Assembly: GCF_046156175.1 (NCBI RefSeq)
Contig: NZ_JAYLVL010000002.1
Span: forward strand, 558,001-622,000
DNA: 64,000 nt
Direction: 5' to 3'
From: Lacisediminihabitans sp046156175
GTDB lineage: Bacteria; Actinomycetota; Actinomycetes; Actinomycetales; Microbacteriaceae
The position numbers were made by a program, and so were the translations under genes. The notes under the pieces are model-generated. The model saw only the letters and a list, made by a program, of their open reading frames with translations. It ran no database searches and was not told the origin of the DNA. Positions within the stretch are counted from its first letter, which is position 1; the number at the start of each line of letters is the position of its first letter. Shown here piece after piece: positions 51,760-59,544 of this stretch.

Positions 51760-52716
51760 TTACTTCTTGTTGCCGGTCTTCTTCGAACGGTTCTTGTTCA
51801 CCGGCTGTACCCGTTGGGTACTCAGCTTGATGTCGTCTACTGCGAGCGGCTGGTCCTCGATGATCGAGAATCCACGGCGCTGTGCCTTCTTCGCCATGCG
51901 CGACTCGCGCTGGAGAGCGGCCTCGCTACCGGGTGTCGGCATGTTGCGGATCACCAAGAACTGCTGGCCCATCGTCCAGAAGTTGGAGACGAGCCAATAG
52001 AACATGACTCCGAGGGGGAAGGTGTAGCCGGAGAACGCGAACACCAGGGGGAGCAGGTACAGCAGGATGCGCTGCTGCTTGAACATCGGGCTGGCCTTCA
52101 TCTCGGCCGACTGGTTCTTCGACATGATCTGCAGCTGGGTGATGAACTGCGATCCGGTCATCAGCACGATCATGATGATGGCGATCACGATCACAGCGAC
52201 GTTGCCGTCCGCGGTGCTGATCGCGAGGTGCAGGGGAGCGATGTCGAAGAGAGAGGACGAGCCGAACGACTTCGACAGCGACTTGTTCAGCAGACCGACT
52301 CCGATCACGCCGGTCTGGGCATTATGGAGCACCGAGAACAGACTGAAGAAGATCGGCATCTGCAGAAGCAGCGGAAGGCAGGAACTCAGCGGGTTGGTGC
52401 CCGTCTTCTTGTAGAGCTCCATGGTCTCGCGGGACATCGCCTCGCGGGAGAACTGGTCTTTCTTGCCCTTGTACTTGTCCTGGATCTTCTTGAGCTGCGG
52501 CGCCACTTCGAGCATGCGTCGCTGGCTTTTGATCTGTCGCACAAAGATCGGGATGAGCGCTGCCCGAATGACGAGAACTAGGCCCACGATAGACAAAACC
52601 CAGGTCAGACCCGCATTTGGGTCGAGACCGAGGAAACTCCAGAACTCATGGAAGCCCACGAGGATGAGTTCTACGACCCATTTGATGGGCCAGAGAATCG
52701 TGCCGATGATGTCCAT
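51760..52716 (-). CDS. yidC: Membrane protein insertase YidC/Oxa1
   Basis: 318 residues with five main membrane helices. RAALIPIFVRQIKSQRRML contains the conserved positively charged groove residue; the cytoplasmic hairpin KKIQDKYKGKKDQFSREAM and PLLLQMPIFFSLFSVL follow. The C-terminal tail is strongly basic (NRSKKTGNKK), likely ribosome-binding. It lacks the N-terminal lipobox seen in some firmicute forms. Inserts proteins alone or with Sec. Confidence 0.95.
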   Translation of the reverse strand: MDIIGTILWPIKWVVELILVGFHEFWSFLGLDPNAGLTWVLSIVGLVLVIRAALIPIFVRQIKSQRRMLEVAPQLKKIQDKYKGKKDQFSREAMSRETMELYKKTGTNPLSSCLPLLLQMPIFFSLFSVLHNAQTGVIGVGLLNKSLSKSFGSSSLFDIAPLHLAISTADGNVAVIVIAIIMIVLMTGSQFITQLQIMSKNQSAEMKASPMFKQQRILLYLLPLVFAFSGYTFPLGVMFYWLVSNFWTMGQQFLVIRNMPTPGSEAALQRESRMAKKAQRRGFSIIEDQPLAVDDIKLSTQRVQPVNKNRSKKTGNKK

Positions 52717-52725
52717 GTGTTTAGG

Positions 52726-53034
52726 TCACCTTTCCGTGGCCATCGATACAACAAAACCAAAGCGGGTTACCGCGTATTTCTGTTCCACCCGCTGAGGCAC
52801 GTCGTCCACGCCGCCGGCTGCCCAGGGGTGACACCGTGCAATCCGCCGAATACCCAACCAGCTTCCCCGAACCACGCCGTACTGCTGGATGGCCTGAAGC
52901 GCATAGGAGGAGCAGGAGGGGTAATACCGGCACACATCGCCATACAGGGGTGAGATCACAGCCCGGTAGACCCGCAGGATCAGCACGCTGAGATTGCGGG
53001 GGAGCAAGAGCACGAATGTCACGACGGAATTCAC
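52726..53034 (-). CDS. yidD: Membrane protein insertion efficiency factor YidD
   Basis: 102 residues. An amphipathic N-terminus leads into YRAVISPLYGDVCRYYPSCSSYALQAIQQYG and GIRRIARCHPWAAGGVDDVP, the full YidD signature including three conserved cysteines. It assists YidC at the membrane. The ATG overlaps the rnpA stop by four bases and yidC starts 9 bases after it. Confidence 0.93.
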   Translation of the reverse strand: MNSVVTFVLLLPRNLSVLILRVYRAVISPLYGDVCRYYPSCSSYALQAIQQYGVVRGSWLGIRRIARCHPWAAGGVDDVPQRVEQKYAVTRFGFVVSMATER

Positions 53035-53372
53035 GCTCGTGTCACTCCTCCGCTCACGACCTCCGAGATCTCAGAACGCAGAATATCCCAGCCAGCCTGC
53101 GCTGAGCCTGGCAATGCACGAATCACGATCTCGGTACCCGGTGCAAGTTGGGGAAGAGCGGTGAAGCTCAGTGCCTTGAGACGCCGCCTCACGAGGTTGC
53201 GATTCACCGCAACTCCCACGTTTTTGGGGACGATAAAACCGAACCGGGGTGGGCAGGAGTCATTGCCCCGGAGGATGTAGACCAGAGCATGACGGGTCGC
53301 CACTCGCCGACCTCGGCGCACGAGGCGCCGATAATCGTCAGCCCGGACGAGCCGGTTGGCTTTGGCCAACAC
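53031..53372 (-). CDS. rnpA: Ribonuclease P protein component
   Basis: 113 residues from the GTG at 53372. LAKANRLVRADDYRRLVRRG at the start and the RNR motif NVGVAVNRNLVRRRLKAL (about 63-80) identify RnpA, which binds the RNase P RNA and pre-tRNA leader. A longer frame up to 53444 overlaps rpmH by 62 bases and gives a non-conserved lead. The chosen start lies 10 bases after the rpmH stop. Confidence 0.92.
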   Translation of the reverse strand: MLAKANRLVRADDYRRLVRRGRRVATRHALVYILRGNDSCPPRFGFIVPKNVGVAVNRNLVRRRLKALSFTALPQLAPGTEIVIRALPGSAQAGWDILRSEISEVVSGGVTRA

Positions 53373-53382
53373 GGGGGCTCGA

Positions 53383-53520
53383 CTACGCGGAGAGTTCGGT
53401 GCGTCCCTTGCGACGACGCGCGCCCAGGATGGCGCGTCCGGCACGGGTGCGCATTCTGAGGCGGAATCCGTGCACCTTGGCGCGGCGCCGGTTGTTCGGC
53501 TGGAAGGTTCTCTTGCTCAT
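53383..53520 (-). CDS. rpmH: 50S ribosomal protein L34
   Basis: 45 residues: MSKRTFQPNNRRRAKVHGFR, then LRMRTRAGRAILGARRRKGR, and ending TELSA. This is textbook L34, among the most basic ribosomal proteins. It is first in the rpmH-rnpA-yidD-yidC-jag-rsmG series and divergent from dnaA. Confidence 0.97.
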   Translation of the reverse strand: MSKRTFQPNNRRRAKVHGFRLRMRTRAGRAILGARRRKGRTELSA

Positions 53521-53672
53521 GATTTAGATCTCTCGCGTGTTAGAACTCCGCACGGCCAGCTCGGTAGGAGCCAGGAAGCCAGGGGAGTGAAGTTTAGCCA
53601 TCAGGCTGAAGTCAACTGATTAAAAATACGGTCTTAATCGGCTGCGGTCAAACTCTGGAGCCATCCCGCGCA

Positions 53673-53765
53673 TTATCCACACTCCCACAAAGTCGGCGTG
53701 GCAGCGACATGCGACCGGAACTAAGGTGGTGGGACTGCACACCCGGTGGATAACCCTGTGCATAA
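53673..53765. promoter_or_regulatory. DnaA-box cluster between rpmH and dnaA
   Basis: A perfect TTATCCACA (53673-53681, plus strand), a near-consensus GGTGGATAA (53745-53753, minus) and TGTGCATAA (53757-53765, minus) lie 30-120 bases before the dnaA ATG. They probably mediate dnaA autoregulation and may belong to the bipartite origin. The rest of the rpmH-dnaA gap (271 bases) is the divergent promoter region. Confidence 0.8.
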
Positions 53766-53791
53766 CTACGCCCGATTACAGCGAGGAAACA

Positions 53792-55231
53792 ATGAGTGAC
53801 ATCACGGATTCGACCCAGGAGATCTGGAAATCCGTACTCACCACCCTGCGCTCCGACGACAGGATCACCCCCCAGCTCCAGGGCTTCCTCAGCCTGGTGG
53901 AACCCAAGGGTGTCATGGCGGCGACGCTCTATCTCGAGGTGCCCAACGATCTGACCCGCGGAATGCTCGAGCAGCGCATCCGCCTCCCGCTCCTTGACGC
54001 GCTCAATGGGCTCGATGGCGAAGAGTCGGTCAGCAACTTCGCGATCGTCGTCAACCCAGAGATCGCACACGATGCCCTCAGCCATCCCTCCAGTGATGCG
54101 CTCGAACAGCAGCAGCAGCCCTACATCGAACAGCCCCTGGCACCGACACCCCCCACCGAGGGGATCGCCTCCGGCACACGCCGAGCCGATTCGCGGCTCA
54201 ATCCGAAGTACAACTTCGACAATTTCGTCATCGGAGGCTCCAATCGATTCGCCCATGCCGCTGCAGTCGCGGTGGCCGAGGCGCCGGCGAAGGCGTACAA
54301 CCCCCTCTTCATCTACGGCGACTCCGGCCTGGGTAAAACCCACCTCCTCCATGCGATCGGCCACTACGCAGAGAGCCTCTATCCGGGCATCCGTGTGCGC
54401 TATGTGAGTTCCGAGGAGTTCACCAACGACTTCATCAACTCGATCGCCAACAACCGGGCCTCGGTGTTCCAGTCGCGCTATCGCGAGATCGACATCCTTC
54501 TCATCGATGACATCCAGTTTCTGCAGCGGGCAGTGGAGACGCAGGAAGCCTTCTTCCACACCTTCAACACTCTTCACGATCACAACAAGCAGGTTGTCAT
54601 CACCAGCGACCTGCCTCCGAAGGCGCTCACCGGATTCGAGGACCGCATGCGGTCCCGATTCGAATGGGGACTGATCACGGATGTGCAGGCACCCGACCTC
54701 GAGACGCGCATCGCCATTCTCCGCAAGAAGGCCCAGAGCGAGAAGTTACAGGTGAGCGCGGAGATCCTCGAGTACATGGCCACGAAGGTCTCGTCCAACA
54801 TCCGTGAGCTCGAGGGAACCCTCATCCGGGTCACCGCGTTCGCCAGCCTCAACCGCACACCGGTCGACCTCGCGCTCGTTCAGACCGTGCTGAAAGACCT
54901 CATCACCCTCGACGACGACAATGTCATCGCGCCGGTCGACATCATCAACCACACCGCGGAGTACTTCAAACTCACGGTCGACGATCTCTACGGCTCGTCC
55001 CGGTCCCAGGCGGTGGCGACCGCTCGACAGATCGCGATGTACCTCTGCCGGGAGATGACCAATCTGTCTCTCCCCAAGATCGGCCAACTCTTCGGCAACC
55101 GCGACCACACCACCGTGATGTATGCCAACAAGAAGATCACCGAACTCATGAAGGAGCGTCGCTCGATCTACAACCAGGTCACCGAGCTCACCAGTCGCAT
55201 CAAGCAGAACCACCGCTATAACTCGATCTAG
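53792..55231 (+). CDS. dnaA: Chromosomal replication initiator DnaA
   Basis: 479 residues. Domain I is residues 1-90 and the linker domain II is short and glutamine/proline-rich (100-130). The AAA+ domain has Walker A GDSGLGKTH (176-184) and Walker B ILLIDDIQFL. The DNA-binding domain IV ends with GNRDHTTVMYANKKI. It binds TTATCCACA boxes and opens oriC. The ATG at 53792 follows GAGGAAAC; the frame is open further upstream but includes DnaA boxes. Confidence 0.97.
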   Translation: MSDITDSTQEIWKSVLTTLRSDDRITPQLQGFLSLVEPKGVMAATLYLEVPNDLTRGMLEQRIRLPLLDALNGLDGEESVSNFAIVVNPEIAHDALSHPSSDALEQQQQPYIEQPLAPTPPTEGIASGTRRADSRLNPKYNFDNFVIGGSNRFAHAAAVAVAEAPAKAYNPLFIYGDSGLGKTHLLHAIGHYAESLYPGIRVRYVSSEEFTNDFINSIANNRASVFQSRYREIDILLIDDIQFLQRAVETQEAFFHTFNTLHDHNKQVVITSDLPPKALTGFEDRMRSRFEWGLITDVQAPDLETRIAILRKKAQSEKLQVSAEILEYMATKVSSNIRELEGTLIRVTAFASLNRTPVDLALVQTVLKDLITLDDDNVIAPVDIINHTAEYFKLTVDDLYGSSRSQAVATARQIAMYLCREMTNLSLPKIGQLFGNRDHTTVMYANKKITELMKERRSIYNQVTELTSRIKQNHRYNSI

Positions 55232-55611
55232 GCGGCAGGGTAGACGTTCCAGTCTCACAGTGTGGATAACCTGTGGATAACTGTGGAACACGCCGATAAA
55301 CACTGTGCAATCAAAACCCGCCCTGTGGAAAGTCCCTCGACCGGCTCCTCGGCAGGAGCGTCGATTCGCGGTCAGATGCCACATATTCCCCACAACTCAC
55401 ACCGTTGTAGTTCCCCGCTTCCGACAGCCATCGACGGAGTTATTCACAGATCGCACAGCGGTTAAGAGTGTTAATCCTTAATGACAATTATTTTGGAGAA
55501 GATAACCCTTGGGTCGGACGCAAGAACCGGCTGTGCCAGTATTAACCTCCCGGATCACCGCTCGCTCCGCGAGCGCCAATTCGATAGCAGGTTCGATAGC
55601 AAGGGGTGCCC
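55232..55611. other. oriC: Origin of replication oriC
   Basis: The 380-base dnaA-dnaN gap. Two perfect DnaA boxes in tandem on the minus strand (55261-55269, 55272-55280), an adjacent relaxed one (TGTGGAACA, 55282-55290) and TTATTCACA (55440-55448) flank GC-rich DNA. A clearly AT-rich stretch at about 55461-55510 (TTAAGAGTGTTAATCCTTAA) is the likely unwinding element. No open frame of interest. Position and boxes agree with actinobacterial origins. Confidence 0.9.
55261..55280 (-). promoter_or_regulatory. Tandem perfect DnaA boxes in oriC
   Basis: Two TGTGGATAA boxes (complement of TTATCCACA) spaced 2 bases apart, followed 1 base later by the relaxed box TGTGGAACA. Such close tandem placement supports cooperative DnaA binding. 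Confidence 0.85.
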
Positions 55612-56760
55612 ATGAAGTTCCAGGTCAATCGCGACGTCTTCAGTGAAGCCGTCTCCTTTGCGGTGAAACTCCTGCCCCAGCGAACAACCCTGCCGATCCT
55701 CAGCGGCGTTCTCATCGAGACCACAGAGACCGGCCTCACTCTGTCGTCGTTCGACTACGAGGTGTCTGCCCAAACGGAGATCGCCGCCGAGGTCGAGGAA
55801 CAGGGCAAGATTCTGGTCTCCGGGCGTCTTCTCGCCGACATCGCCAGCCGCCTCCCCAATGCTCCGGTGCAGTTCTCCACCGAGCAAGGTCGCATCTCGG
55901 TCACCTGCGGGCCGGCGAAATTCACTCTTCTCAGCATGCCGGTGGAGGAATACCCCACACTGCCGCAAGTTTCCGCACAATCGGGGCTGTTGCCGGCAGA
56001 TGCTTTCGCCACCGCGGTTGCCCAGGTCGCGGTCGCGGCATCTCGCGACGATGTGACTCCAGTGATCACCGGGGTGCAGCTCGAGGTATCAGAGAACAGC
56101 CTCACGATGGTGGCGACCGACCGGTATCGCGTCGCCGTACGCGCCATCGACTGGGACTCCGGCGACACCGGCTCGACGGAAACGCTCACGGCGCTTGTGC
56201 CGGCGCGCACCCTGCAGGAGATCGGCAAGACCTTCGGCCACAGCGGCACGATCTCTGTCGCGATCACGAACACCGACGATCGCGAACTCATCGCGTTCCG
56301 GGCGGACCGGAAAACCGTGACGTCCCTGTTGATCAAGGGCAATTTTCCGCCCGTGAAGCGGCTGTTTCCCGAGACTGTTGACAACTATGCGGTGATCAAC
56401 ACGGCCGAACTCATCGAGGCCGTGCGGCGCGTCTCCCTCGTGCTCGAACGAGAGGCTGCGCTGCGCTTCACCTTCACGATCGACGGAGTGACCCTCGAGG
56501 CGATCGGATCGGAACAGGCTCAGGCCTCCGAGTCCATCGACGCGCACCTCAGTGGTGGTGACACCGTCGTCTCCCTCAAGCCGGCCTTCCTGCTCGACGG
56601 TCTGGGAGCGGTTCACTCCGAATTCGTGCGGATCTCGTTCACCAAGACCGAGAATCCCAATAAGCCCGGTCCGGTGCTGATCACGAGCCAGTCGTCCAAG
56701 GACCAGCCCGGCGCGGATAATTACAAGTACCTCCTGCAGCCCAACCTGCTGCTCAGGTAA
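55612..56760 (+). CDS. dnaN: DNA polymerase III sliding clamp, beta subunit
   Basis: 382 residues in three repeats of the clamp fold. The start MKFQVNRDVFSEAVSFAVKL, TDRYRVAVR in domain 2 and the C-terminal YKYLLQPNLLLR (usually YL-MPMRL in E. coli) fit actinobacterial DnaN. It encircles DNA and tethers polymerase. The ATG at 55612 follows AAGGGG; the earlier ATG at 55606 lies in the ribosome-site region. Confidence 0.96.
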   Translation: MKFQVNRDVFSEAVSFAVKLLPQRTTLPILSGVLIETTETGLTLSSFDYEVSAQTEIAAEVEEQGKILVSGRLLADIASRLPNAPVQFSTEQGRISVTCGPAKFTLLSMPVEEYPTLPQVSAQSGLLPADAFATAVAQVAVAASRDDVTPVITGVQLEVSENSLTMVATDRYRVAVRAIDWDSGDTGSTETLTALVPARTLQEIGKTFGHSGTISVAITNTDDRELIAFRADRKTVTSLLIKGNFPPVKRLFPETVDNYAVINTAELIEAVRRVSLVLEREAALRFTFTIDGVTLEAIGSEQAQASESIDAHLSGGDTVVSLKPAFLLDGLGAVHSEFVRISFTKTENPNKPGPVLITSQSSKDQPGADNYKYLLQPNLLLR

Positions 56761-56795
56761 CTTCACCCCGCGACATCCCAGAAGGAAGTTCTGAC

Positions 56796-57686
56796 ATGCA
56801 CATCGGCCTCGTCGGTCTCGGCAAAATGGGTAACAACATGCGCGAGCGGCTGCGCGCGCACGACATCGAGGTCACCGGCTACGACCGCAACCCCGACGTG
56901 ACGGATGTCGCGAGTCTCGCCGATCTGGTGAAAGCTCTTCCCTCGCCCCGCATCGTCTGGGTGATGGTTCCGGCTGGAGCCATCACAGACTCGGTGGTCA
57001 CCGACCTGGCTGGAGTGCTCGAATCCGGCGACATCATCATCGATGGTGGCAATTCACGGTTCACCGAAGACATCAAGCACGCCGAGCAGGTATCGGCACA
57101 GGGCATCGAATATGTGGATGCCGGTGTCTCCGGAGGCGTCTGGGGACTGGCGAACGGCTACGGCCTGATGGTCGGTGGTCACAAGAAGAACATCGACCTG
57201 TTGATGCCGATCTTCGACGCACTGCGCCCGGAAGGTCCACGCGAAGAGGGATTCGTGCACGTGGGCGAAATCGGCGCCGGACACTACGCGAAGATGGTGC
57301 ACAACGGCATCGAATACGCGCTGATGCAGGCCTATGCCGAGGGCTATGAGCTGCTCGACAAGCGTGATGACATCATCAAAGACGTCACCGGCACGTTCAA
57401 GGCGTGGCAACGCGGAACAGTGGTGCGGTCCTGGCTTCTGGAACTGCTCGTGCGCGCCCTGGAGGAAGACCCGGAGTTCACGAACATCGAAGGCTATGTC
57501 GAGGATTCAGGAGAGGGTCGCTGGACCATCGAGGAAGCACTCGCCAATGCCGTTCCGGTTCCCACGATCAGTGCGTCGATCTTTGCCCGGTTCGTGTCAC
57601 GCCAGCCGGAGGGTTCTCCGGCGATGAAGGCCGTTGCCGCGCTGCGCAACCAGTTCGGTGGGCATTCGGTCAAAGCCGTCGACTGA
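56796..57686 (+). CDS. gnd: 6-Phosphogluconate dehydrogenase, decarboxylating, short NAD-type
   Basis: 296 residues. The NAD-binding start MHIGLVGLGKMGNNMRERLR, DGGNSRFTEDIKHAEQV and the catalytic GAGHYAKMVHNGIEYALMQAYAEG are conserved. Short Gnd proteins of about 300 residues are the YqeC/GntZ type, often NAD-dependent. It produces ribulose-5-phosphate and CO2. Its place between dnaN and recF is a known actinobacterial feature. AAGGAAG precedes the ATG. Confidence 0.93.
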   Translation: MHIGLVGLGKMGNNMRERLRAHDIEVTGYDRNPDVTDVASLADLVKALPSPRIVWVMVPAGAITDSVVTDLAGVLESGDIIIDGGNSRFTEDIKHAEQVSAQGIEYVDAGVSGGVWGLANGYGLMVGGHKKNIDLLMPIFDALRPEGPREEGFVHVGEIGAGHYAKMVHNGIEYALMQAYAEGYELLDKRDDIIKDVTGTFKAWQRGTVVRSWLLELLVRALEEDPEFTNIEGYVEDSGEGRWTIEEALANAVPVPTISASIFARFVSRQPEGSPAMKAVAALRNQFGGHSVKAVD

Positions 57687-57690
57687 TGCC

Positions 57691-58875
57691 GTGATCGTCA
57701 CCCACCTCAGCCTCACCGATTTTCGCAACTACAGTTCTGCGGAGGTCGCCCTCGCCGCCGGAGCGAACCTGTTCGTCGGCAGCAATGGGCAGGGCAAGAC
57801 GAACCTGGTCGAATCCCTCGCGTATCTCAGCACCCTCGGCTCCCATCGGGTCTCAATCGATCACGCCATGATCCGGCAGGGGACCGACTCGGCGATCATC
57901 CGCGCCCGGCTCGAGAGCGGCGAGCGACAGATCCTCGCGGAGGTGCAACTCAACCGGTCAGCGCCCAACCGCGCACAGATCAATCGTTCGGTGATCAAGA
58001 CGCGCGAGTTGCCCCGCTATTTCTCCAGTGTGTTGTTCGCCCCGGAGGATCTGGCGCTGATCCGCGGGGATCCGGCGGGACGACGCAGATTCCTCGACGA
58101 ACTGCTCGTGCTGCGGTCGCCGAGGATCTCGGGCGTGATCGCCGACTACGACCGCGTGGTGCGACAGCGCAACACCCTGCTCAAGTCGGCCAGGGCATCC
58201 GGGGTGCGTGGCGACAAACTCTCCACCCTCGATATCTGGGATGAGCGCCTGGTCGCGCTCGGATCGCAGCTGATCGAGGCTCGAACGACTCTCGTCGCCG
58301 AGCTGTCGCCCGAGGTCGCGGCCGCGTACACGTCGGTTGCCGGCGAGGACCACCACGCCGGGCTGGCCAACCAGCTCAGTATCTTCGCGGCCGGCCCGCC
58401 CCCACAGGGTGTGGGAGACGAGGATGTCGAACCGGGCGGGTTGAGTCGTGGCATCATGACGGCGGACGATGCCGCAGTCGCGTTCCGCAACACACTCACG
58501 CACCGGCGCCGCAGCGAACTGGAGAGGGGGATCACCTTGGTCGGCCCGCACCGCGACGACCTGGTGCTCGAGCTCAACTCGCTTCCCGCCCGCGGCTATG
58601 CCAGCCATGGAGAATCCTGGTCTTTCGCTCTCGCCCTGAAGCTCGCGTCCGCCATTCTGCTGAGGCGTGAGTCGTCCATGGGAGATCCCGTTCTCATGCT
58701 CGATGATGTCTTCGCCGAGCTGGATGCTTCCCGTCGGGCCCGCCTGGCGGCTGCAGTGCGCGATTTCGAGCAGGTGCTCATCACTGCCGCGGTGTTCGAG
58801 GACGTTCCGGAGGAGCTCACCGGCAACACCGTGCACATCTCGCGGGGCACCATTGTCGAGGCGGGTGCGCTGTGA
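57691..58875 (+). CDS. recF: DNA replication and repair protein RecF
   Basis: 394 residues from a GTG 4 bases after gnd. IVTHLSLTDFRNYSSAEVAL, Walker A GSNGQGKTNLVESLAYL (about 32-48), and the ABC-type end DPVLMLDDVFAELDASRRARL. RecF loads RecA at single-strand gaps. The GTG is chosen for the conserved N-terminus. It overlaps the next gene by four bases. Confidence 0.94.
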   Translation: MIVTHLSLTDFRNYSSAEVALAAGANLFVGSNGQGKTNLVESLAYLSTLGSHRVSIDHAMIRQGTDSAIIRARLESGERQILAEVQLNRSAPNRAQINRSVIKTRELPRYFSSVLFAPEDLALIRGDPAGRRRFLDELLVLRSPRISGVIADYDRVVRQRNTLLKSARASGVRGDKLSTLDIWDERLVALGSQLIEARTTLVAELSPEVAAAYTSVAGEDHHAGLANQLSIFAAGPPPQGVGDEDVEPGGLSRGIMTADDAAVAFRNTLTHRRRSELERGITLVGPHRDDLVLELNSLPARGYASHGESWSFALALKLASAILLRRESSMGDPVLMLDDVFAELDASRRARLAAAVRDFEQVLITAAVFEDVPEELTGNTVHISRGTIVEAGAL

Positions 58876-59378
58876 AAGACATGGCGGATGCTCCCGAGGA
58901 ATCCGAACCGGTATCGGTGTACCTGCGGTTTCGTCGCGTGTTCGGCGACGGCTCGAGCAGATCGGCCGACGCGCGCAAGAGGGCGAAGAAGGAGCCCGGG
59001 TCGACGATTCCGTTCGGAGGGGGGCGCGATCCGGAGGGGCTCGGAGCCGTGATGGACTCGTTGACGTCGAAACTGGGGTGGAGTTCGCCGCTGGCGCGTT
59101 CGGAGTTGCTGGCATCCTGGCTGGAGATCGCCGGAGCCGATACCGCAGAGCACTCGGCCCCGGTCGGAATCGAGGAGGGCGTGCTCACGGTGAAATGCGA
59201 CTCGACGGCCTGGGCGACCCAGCTTCGGCTCATGCGGGTGCAGATCATGAGTCGCATCGTGGCGAAGTATCCGGATGCGGGCATCGACTCGGTGCGTTTC
59301 GAAGGACCGGGGGCCCCCTCGTGGAAACGCGGCCCCAGATCAATCCCAGGGCGTGGTCCGCGCGATACTTACGGTTGA
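58872..59378 (+). CDS. DUF721/DciA-like protein
   Basis: 168 residues. After a charged N-terminus, residues 55-145 form the DUF721 domain (VMDSLTSKLGWSSPLARSEL, HSAPVGIEEGVLTVKCDSTAWATQLRLM). In other bacteria DciA loads the replicative helicase; actinobacterial members lie, as here, between recF and gyrB. GTG start overlaps the recF stop (GTGA). The proline/glycine-rich C-terminus is disordered. Confidence 0.88.
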   Translation: MKDMADAPEESEPVSVYLRFRRVFGDGSSRSADARKRAKKEPGSTIPFGGGRDPEGLGAVMDSLTSKLGWSSPLARSELLASWLEIAGADTAEHSAPVGIEEGVLTVKCDSTAWATQLRLMRVQIMSRIVAKYPDAGIDSVRFEGPGAPSWKRGPRSIPGRGPRDTYG

Positions 59379-59544
59379 CAGGGCAAAACAGGTCGCCTCG
59401 GCAGATCTAAGTCCCCAGATCGCCGATTCGCGCCTATGCGCCTCGAGGGTTTGGTAGAATTACAGAGTCGTCATGGCAGCTCCCTTCAGGGGAACCCGAG
59501 CCGCGAACGAACAATCGATCTACCTGGCAGGAGCCTAATTTCAC

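Noticed and set aside
53373..53444. Longer N-terminus for rnpA (GTG at 53444)
   Set aside because: It would overlap rpmH by 62 bases and adds residues not typical of RnpA; the GTG at 53372 fits the family start.
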